The notes under the pieces are model-generated. The model saw only the letters and a list, made by a program, of their open reading frames with translations, did not search any database and had not been told where the DNA came from. 64,000 nucleotides of DNA, from assembly GCF_000612725.1 (NCBI RefSeq), contig NZ_HG964454.1, positions 408,897 through 472,896 on the forward strand, in the 5' to 3' direction. The translations under genes and the position numbers were made by a program. This stretch comes from Mycolicibacterium austroafricanum (GTDB lineage: Bacteria > Actinomycetota > Actinomycetes > Mycobacteriales > Mycobacteriaceae). Every line of letters starts with the position of its first letter. Within the stretch, counting starts at the first letter, position 1. Below are positions 59,012-64,000 of this stretch, piece after piece.

Positions 59012-61071
59012 TCGAACTGCATATCGGCGACATCATCCAACTCCGCTGCCAGAGCTGGCATATCCGCGACAGCGACGGACTGGCCCTTAGACTCAAATGT
59101 CTTGATGACGGCAGCGACCTGACCTTGCCGGTAGCGATGTTGCTCTGCGACAACTCCTTCGTCGGTCCCGACGCCTCTGGACCAAGTATCGCCGATCAGA
59201 GACTGCTCGACCTTGCTACCGACGAACAGCGACGAGATGCCGAGTTCTGGTACGAGCACCTCTCCGGCATCAAACACGCCATGGAACATCCGGCTCAAGG
59301 ACAAGCCCCTTCGGGCACCCCGATCGCGACTGTACAAGAACGACTTTCGGATAAAAGATCCGAGCTACGAACCCTGGGGCGGCCGGTCTCCATGACCACT
59401 ATGTGGCGCAAGTGGCAACGCTTCAACACTGCGGGCCTGCTCGGATGTATCGATCAGCGCGGCATGCCGGGTCACGTCCGTCTGTCCGGGGTGCACGAGC
59501 GTGTGATCGTCGTCCTGGAGATGGTGAAGGCGCACTACGTAGACAAGTCGACACCTACCAAGAAGCAGATCCTAGAAATCGCGGAGCGTCGCCTTTGTGA
59601 CGACAACGTGCCGGTGCCGTGCCGGTCGTCGATGTACGCCTTACTGGCTGCACTTGACCGCGGTGAGCACACCACCGGCGATGCGACGTCGCGCCGCAGT
59701 CACGCGAACAGCCCCGACCGAGCGTTCTCGAAGATCGTCGCCTTGTATCCAGGCGAAGAAGTGCAGCTCGACTCAACACCACTTGACGCAATGGCCTTAC
59801 TGCCCGATGGTCAACCATGCCGAATCGATTTGGCTGCCGGCATCGACGTCGCGACACTGAGCATCACCGCGGCAATTCTCCGCCCGACCGCCTGCAAAAC
59901 CGTGGATGCTATCGAACTCTGGGCCAATTCCTGTATCCCGCAACATATGTTGCCAGGCTGGATTGAGAATATGACCGTCGCACGAAGCTACCTGTCGGAC
60001 AAGCTATCCCCCCAGATCGATCTCGACAGGGCACTCGAAAACAAGCCCATCATCGACGTGCGGGGTGTCGTGGTCGACCGTGGCAAGATCTTCGTCTCGA
60101 AAGCCTTCGAAAAGGCAACCGAACTTCGGGGAGTTCACCCTCGGGTCGCTGCTCCGCACCAGCCCACCGCCAAGCCTCATATCGAACGCTTGCTCAAGAC
60201 CATCGGCGACGACTTTGTTCGATGGATCCCGGGATACAAAGGACGCTCGGTCAGCCACCGGGGCCGAAGCCCGGAGAAGGACCTTGTGTGGCCGCTGTTT
60301 GTACTTCAGGCGCTGCTCGACGAATGGGTCATCACGGTTTATCAGAACCGTCCCCACTCAGGGCTTCACCTGACGGCGGCCCCTCGGATGCAGCTCTCTC
60401 CCAATGCCATGTATCGAGCGATGTCGGAGATGGCACCAACTCCAGTACGGACGATGACACGCGACGATTGGATCTCGCTGAAACCACACGAGTTTCGTCG
60501 TATCAATCGCTATGGCGTCAACTTGGAGAACCTCGTGTACAACTCCGACTCGCCGCGCTTTCACCAGATGCGACGAACGAAATCGTTGAATTCCAAACAG
60601 AATGGCAAGTGGGAGGTGCGCTACGACCCCACCAACCTGATGCAGATCTGGGTGCGAGACGAGTCCCTAGTCTTCGACTCAGAGGGTCAGCGCAAAGTCG
60701 AAGACAATGGCTGGATCGAGTGCCGCTGGGTTCTGGCCGACTATGCGACCATTCCATTCGGGATCGACATGGTGAAAGCGATTCGTCGGGACATGAGTAG
60801 GAAACCAACCGACAAAGAAGTGCTCAGGCGCGCGGAGCAAATTCATCGTCAATTGCTCGGCGGCCCATCAGAACCGAAACCTCGACCGCTTTCCCGTGCT
60901 GAAGCGTCTGCCGGGCGCGCCAACCTCGCGCGACAAGACCTCAGCGCCGGCCCTCCCGCTGAGGTCGTTGTGCCCGGACGAAGCGACGACACTCCGGTCG
61001 GGCCGGTTGTTCAGCCCGCGGTCGGACCAGTTGAGCCCATGCGTCCGATGCGCCTGTCGGAAGGGTGGTGA
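59008..61071 (+). CDS. tnsB: TnsB/MuA-like DDE transposase (Tn-B)
   Basis: 687 residues from GTG. Triad Asp 255 (VQLDSTPLDA), Asp 357 (VVVDRGKIFVS), Glu 393 (KPHIERLLKTI). Same domain plan as the Tn-A TnsB but divergent throughout outside the catalytic blocks and YQNRPH(S/D)GL. C-terminal tail proline-rich. tnsC follows after three bases. Confidence 0.92.
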   Translation: MIELHIGDIIQLRCQSWHIRDSDGLALRLKCLDDGSDLTLPVAMLLCDNSFVGPDASGPSIADQRLLDLATDEQRRDAEFWYEHLSGIKHAMEHPAQGQAPSGTPIATVQERLSDKRSELRTLGRPVSMTTMWRKWQRFNTAGLLGCIDQRGMPGHVRLSGVHERVIVVLEMVKAHYVDKSTPTKKQILEIAERRLCDDNVPVPCRSSMYALLAALDRGEHTTGDATSRRSHANSPDRAFSKIVALYPGEEVQLDSTPLDAMALLPDGQPCRIDLAAGIDVATLSITAAILRPTACKTVDAIELWANSCIPQHMLPGWIENMTVARSYLSDKLSPQIDLDRALENKPIIDVRGVVVDRGKIFVSKAFEKATELRGVHPRVAAPHQPTAKPHIERLLKTIGDDFVRWIPGYKGRSVSHRGRSPEKDLVWPLFVLQALLDEWVITVYQNRPHSGLHLTAAPRMQLSPNAMYRAMSEMAPTPVRTMTRDDWISLKPHEFRRINRYGVNLENLVYNSDSPRFHQMRRTKSLNSKQNGKWEVRYDPTNLMQIWVRDESLVFDSEGQRKVEDNGWIECRWVLADYATIPFGIDMVKAIRRDMSRKPTDKEVLRRAEQIHRQLLGGPSEPKPRPLSRAEASAGRANLARQDLSAGPPAEVVVPGRSDDTPVGPVVQPAVGPVEPMRPMRLSEGW

Positions 61072-61074
61072 ACC

Positions 61075-62073
61075 TTGGCATCACCGACAACCCGCGAAGA
61101 GTGGCGCGAATACTGCACCTACGAGCCCACCCCGGATTCGCAGCGACCCTCTTTGAGTGCGGACGAGATCAAGGCTCTCGGCACCGTCGAGCGGTCGGCG
61201 TATAACGAACGCCGCATCGACTACCTGAACGAGGAACGCGTGTTTCCCACCCGGGATCTCACCCGCATCCTCAACCACGCACGGAGACTGCTTCGCCGAT
61301 CACGAGCCAAGAAGTTCGTAGCCAGGCCCGGTATCCGAGTATCCGGGGAACCCAGGACCGGCAAAACCACCGATGTGATGGCCGCCGGCAAGCGACTGGA
61401 CGCGGAAATACGACGGACTTGCGGCAGGGAGAACGACTTGTCCTTCCTGCCCGTCGTCTACACCACTATCGCCACGGCGACAACGACGAACAAACTCTGG
61501 GTGCGCCTCGCCGACTTCGTCGGAGCGCGCGAGCTGCGAGGTAGCAATGCCGACGAGCGACTCGTGGATCTGGCGCGACTGCTGAAGAGCCTCGGCACCA
61601 AGTTCGTCATCCTCGATGACGTCCAACGCCTCAACACCGACCGTGCCGCAGGAGCCGAAGTCGCCGACAACATCAAGACATTCGCCGAAAATCTCGATGC
61701 AACGATGCTCTTCGCAGGAATTTCGTTGGAGACCGCTCCCCTGTTCAGCGGCGAGAACGGAGAGCAGTGGCGCAAACGGACCCGGCCCATCAACCTGAGC
61801 AACTACTCACTCTCGAACGACGCCGACCATAAGGAGTGGGTGCAGCTCGTCGCATCCTTCGAACGTATTCTTCCTCTCCCCCTGCATGAGAATGGAATGC
61901 TCGAACGCCATGCGGACTACCTCTACCACCGCACCGGCGGCTCAATCGCATCCTTGAGCGATCTAATTATCGATGCAGCCACCGACGCCATCGACTTCGG
62001 TACCGAAGCCATCACGTTAGACCTGCTCGACTCGATTGCGATCGACGACGTAGATCCTGGAGTGGCCCGCTGA
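61075..62073 (+). CDS. tnsC: TnsC/TniB-like AAA+ ATPase (Tn-B)
   Basis: 332 residues from TTG. Walker A SGEPRTGKTT (Lys 97), Walker B FVILDDVQRL: the second acid is Asp (182) where Tn-A TnsC has Glu. This change may slow ATP hydrolysis. Stop and the tniQ start share one base (TGATG). Confidence 0.87.
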   Translation: MASPTTREEWREYCTYEPTPDSQRPSLSADEIKALGTVERSAYNERRIDYLNEERVFPTRDLTRILNHARRLLRRSRAKKFVARPGIRVSGEPRTGKTTDVMAAGKRLDAEIRRTCGRENDLSFLPVVYTTIATATTTNKLWVRLADFVGARELRGSNADERLVDLARLLKSLGTKFVILDDVQRLNTDRAAGAEVADNIKTFAENLDATMLFAGISLETAPLFSGENGEQWRKRTRPINLSNYSLSNDADHKEWVQLVASFERILPLPLHENGMLERHADYLYHRTGGSIASLSDLIIDAATDAIDFGTEAITLDLLDSIAIDDVDPGVAR

Positions 62074-63053
62074 TGTCGCTTCGTGCCGAACAGCCATCGA
62101 CAGTCCCGGAGGGTGTCCGCCATGGCCGTCAACGACTTCCCGTGCCAGTCTCTCCGATGTGTTCGGAGACGCTGAACAGCTACCTCCGCCGCGTCACGGA
62201 TCAGAATCTCTTGCGACCCAGCTGGCTGCCCCAGCTCTCCCGACAGCCCCACTTCGTTGCGGACCTCGTTGAGCTGACCGGCTTGACGGAGCGAGGGTTG
62301 GTAGCGGCGCTTCCGGAACTCCGAACTCCGCATGCAATCAAGCGATGGCCGCACCTGGTCGGCCACGTCTCGAAGCGGGCGGGGATCCGATCCGCATGCA
62401 GACACTGCGCTGCCGCGCAAACTCAAAGTCGAAGTCACGCAGTGACTGTCTTTGCCGGCCATGAACAGGTGCTCTGCGCCATACACCAGCAATGGACAGG
62501 AAGTTCTGCACTTAAATGCGATGCCCAGCAACAATTTTCAGTCCGACTCTGTCCTGACATCGAACGCGCACACCGCCAGCACCGTAGTCTCATTCGACGC
62601 TGGGGGCGCGGCCCCACATACTCCGGCTTCATGGCTGCTGTGACCTGCTTCTCCCTTTGGTCAGGCTGGCCGGCGGTCTCTCGTGCGCCTGATACCCAGC
62701 AACGCAGGCGACGGCTCGGTGTACCCGAGGAAGCACCACCCATGCTTCCACGACAAGCCGCGGCCTGGTACCCCAATGCGGTGGCGCTGGCCGACGTCAT
62801 CATCTCGCTGCGGCACGAAGCGTCGGAGGGACGGCATTCCTCCGCCGCGACTGTCATTGCAGAGGGCCTCGTTCGACTTCAGAACATCGTTCCCGGCCTA
62901 TCGCCGAGTGGCGCGTCGGATCCCTTCCGGCACGCAGTGTTGGGTGAACTGCACGCTCCCCCAGATGAAGTCGAAGTCGCGTCGAGCAACCATTCACGCG
63001 AGTCTCATTGGTACAGGAAGGACGGTGGCGGCAATGTCAAGCCGAAGTCATGA
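62073..63053 (+). CDS. tniQ: TniQ target-selection protein (Tn-B)
   Basis: 326 residues. SPMCSETLNSYLRRVTDQN is the TniQ start; zinc motif CRHCAAAQTQ...VLCAIHQQW. Again a short TniQ. Its C-terminus overlaps the next gene by 20 bases, tying that gene to the transposition operon. Confidence 0.82.
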   Translation: MSLRAEQPSTVPEGVRHGRQRLPVPVSPMCSETLNSYLRRVTDQNLLRPSWLPQLSRQPHFVADLVELTGLTERGLVAALPELRTPHAIKRWPHLVGHVSKRAGIRSACRHCAAAQTQSRSHAVTVFAGHEQVLCAIHQQWTGSSALKCDAQQQFSVRLCPDIERAHRQHRSLIRRWGRGPTYSGFMAAVTCFSLWSGWPAVSRAPDTQQRRRRLGVPEEAPPMLPRQAAAWYPNAVALADVIISLRHEASEGRHSSAATVIAEGLVRLQNIVPGLSPSGASDPFRHAVLGELHAPPDEVEVASSNHSRESHWYRKDGGGNVKPKS

Positions 63054-63372
63054 GGAGCCCGCTACCCCAATCGGATCGCTCTGCACTGAATGGGAGTTGG
63101 ACCAAGGCATCGCATCCCGCGTCGTCTACACACCCGACCGGTTCCCCGCCGGATGCACGGCTGGAGTCCGCATCATCGCGATTCAGGTCGAAGACGGCAG
63201 CTTTGAGACTGCTGCCGACGTTCCCGCCATCTACCTCGAGTTCCACCCTGATTCTGGACTCACCATTGAGAACGCGCGGGCTCTCGCGCTCGTCCTCACC
63301 GAGTCCGCCGCTCAGCTCGAAAGTTGGATCGAGATGTTCGGTGCCGTCGCCGATCCTGGTGCCGAACGTTGA
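63034..63372 (+). CDS. Unknown protein coupled to tniQ (Tn-B)
   Basis: 112 residues from ATG 63034. CTEWELDQGIASRVVYTPDRFPAGCTAG, then IYLEFHPDSGLTIENARALALVLTESAAQLESWIEMF, a compact alpha/beta protein. Not recognised. Overlaps tniQ and is itself overlapped by the antitoxin gene (TTGA), so the three are translationally coupled. Confidence 0.6.
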   Translation: MSSRSHEEPATPIGSLCTEWELDQGIASRVVYTPDRFPAGCTAGVRIIAIQVEDGSFETAADVPAIYLEFHPDSGLTIENARALALVLTESAAQLESWIEMFGAVADPGAER

Positions 63373-63536
63373 TCGATCCTTCGCTGCCGCGCATCAGCAT
63401 CACCGAACTACGCCGACATTTCAGCCGGTTCATCAGCGAAGCCGAACAAGGGCGGACTTTCGTGATCACTCGCCGAGGGCGCGACGTTGCCGTGCTGGCT
63501 CCGGCCCGGCGATTCGCCGACGAAGATCTGCATTAA
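63369..63536 (+). CDS. Orphan Phd/YefM-type antitoxin
   Basis: 55 residues from TTG 63369: PRISITELRRHFSRFISEAEQGRTFVITRRGRDVAVLAPARRF is the Phd/YefM DNA-binding fold; no C-terminal toxin-binding extension and no toxin gene follows. It may act only as a repressor, perhaps of the transposon operon it ends. Confidence 0.72.
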   Translation: MIDPSLPRISITELRRHFSRFISEAEQGRTFVITRRGRDVAVLAPARRFADEDLH

Positions 63537-63568
63537 CCAAGAAGAGGACCACGAGCACTATTGGAGTC

Positions 63569-63916
63569 ATGCAACACCCAACATCCCGAACGAACTTCGA
63601 CCACAGTCCCTGCTACCGCGACGGTCTGCACCCGCCTACGAAGCTCGGGCGCCAGTGGTGCCGCACTCATGGTCCGGCCAGTCGCTCGCGAGGGTATGGC
63701 CAACCCGTCGCCGTAGCGTCACCGCCGCAGACCCAGCAAGACGACACCGGTCCTGCCGAGGTGCGCCGACGCCGTGCAGAGGCCGCCAAGCATTACCAGC
63801 CCAGCAGGGTTCGGCTTCTGCTGGTCGCCCAAGCTCCACCTGACGCCGACGACCGCTACTTCTACTTTCTCGACGTAGCGCAGGAGCATGTCCCGAGTCT
63901 CGTGGATTCTTGGTGA
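63569..63916 (+). CDS. Probably truncated protein of unknown function
   Basis: 115 residues. The last part, HYQPSRVRLLLVAQAPPDADDRYFYFLDV, resembles the N-terminal block of a longer conserved family (R-V-R-L-L-L-V-A-x-A-P-P ... R-Y-F-Y-F), recalled but not identified; after it the frame ends within 14 codons. So the gene is probably a remnant, cut off by the event that brought in the next segment. Confidence 0.45.
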   Translation: MQHPTSRTNFDHSPCYRDGLHPPTKLGRQWCRTHGPASRSRGYGQPVAVASPPQTQQDDTGPAEVRRRRAEAAKHYQPSRVRLLLVAQAPPDADDRYFYFLDVAQEHVPSLVDSW

Positions 63917-63932
63917 CGATCCATGGTGAACT

Positions 63933-64000
63933 CTAGGCGGCGGCACCGACAGCTTCGGTACCGGCGGCGGTTTTGGGGTGGGCGTGTCGATGTAGGGCAG
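63933..64000 (-). CDS. C-terminal end of a leftward gene, partial
   Basis: The minus strand entering the window reads ALHRHAHPKTAAGTEAVGAAA and stops at 63933. Too little to identify; another minus-strand frame is also open here, so even the frame is uncertain. Confidence 0.25.
   Translation of the reverse strand, partial: ALHRHAHPKTAAGTEAVGAAA

Noticed and set aside
48271..63053. CRISPR-associated transposon (CAST)
   Set aside because: TniQ proteins are short as in CASTs, but no Cas12k, Cascade gene or CRISPR array is in the window.

Overview
The window is high-GC actinobacterial DNA, best explained as the chromosome of a fast-growing mycobacterium (Mycolicibacterium-like). Markers are a 766-residue class-2 isocitrate lyase, a RipD-type non-catalytic NlpC/P60 protein, an antigen-85 family mycolyltransferase, a thiol peroxidase very like that of M. 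tuberculosis, a fatty acyl-AMP ligase, PE-PPE-type exported proteins and F420-type oxidoreductases. No rRNA, tRNA or CRISPR array was recognised. All identifications come from reading sequence and motifs; no database search was run.

Bases 1-31,000 look like ordinary chromosome. They hold a truncated hemoglobin, a glutamine amidotransferase, a degenerate MenC-like protein and isocitrate lyase 2. A translationally coupled three-gene operon (GTP-cyclohydrolase-II-like URC1, DUF1688 URC4 and uracil phosphoribosyltransferase) matches the core of the URC uracil-degradation pathway known from yeasts. Then come TenA, DUF899, Tpx, RipD, a TetR/DUF2236 divergent pair, exported proteins with acidic tails, a FAAL, a frameshifted CPBP protease, acyl-CoA synthetase, antigen 85, and an NDH-2 carrying an unusual in-frame C-terminal fusion.

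Bases 31,000-46,200 are a mosaic of methyltransferases, a CDF transporter, regulators (FadR, two WYL proteins), a GMC oxidoreductase and toxin-antitoxin loci: an orphan PIN, a VapBC with a 9-bp tandem array upstream, and a MazEF with a perfect palindromic operator. An exact 18-bp direct repeat brackets the second WYL regulator to MazEF.

Bases 46,200-64,000 are a mobile island. A tyrosine recombinase lies just right of a dif-like 11-6-11 site. A Tn7-like transposon (here Tn-A) can be delimited to the base: 48271-56333, 8,063 bp, near-identical 22-bp terminal inverted repeats, repeated transposase-binding sites and a 5-bp target duplication CTTGC. It encodes TnsA, TnsB, TnsC and a short TniQ, and carries a cadmium/lead-type operon (CmtR-like sensor, CtpG-like P-type ATPase, CadD transporter). 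It sits in the roughly 100-bp gap between two convergent genes. A second, clearly different TnsA-TnsB-TnsC-TniQ operon (Tn-B, 58217-63053) follows 1.9 kb downstream, with an orphan Phd antitoxin and a truncated gene after it. Its ends could not be placed. Two non-identical Tn7-like machines so close together, next to a RusA-like double-domain protein and a cluster of hairpins, form the most unusual part of the window.
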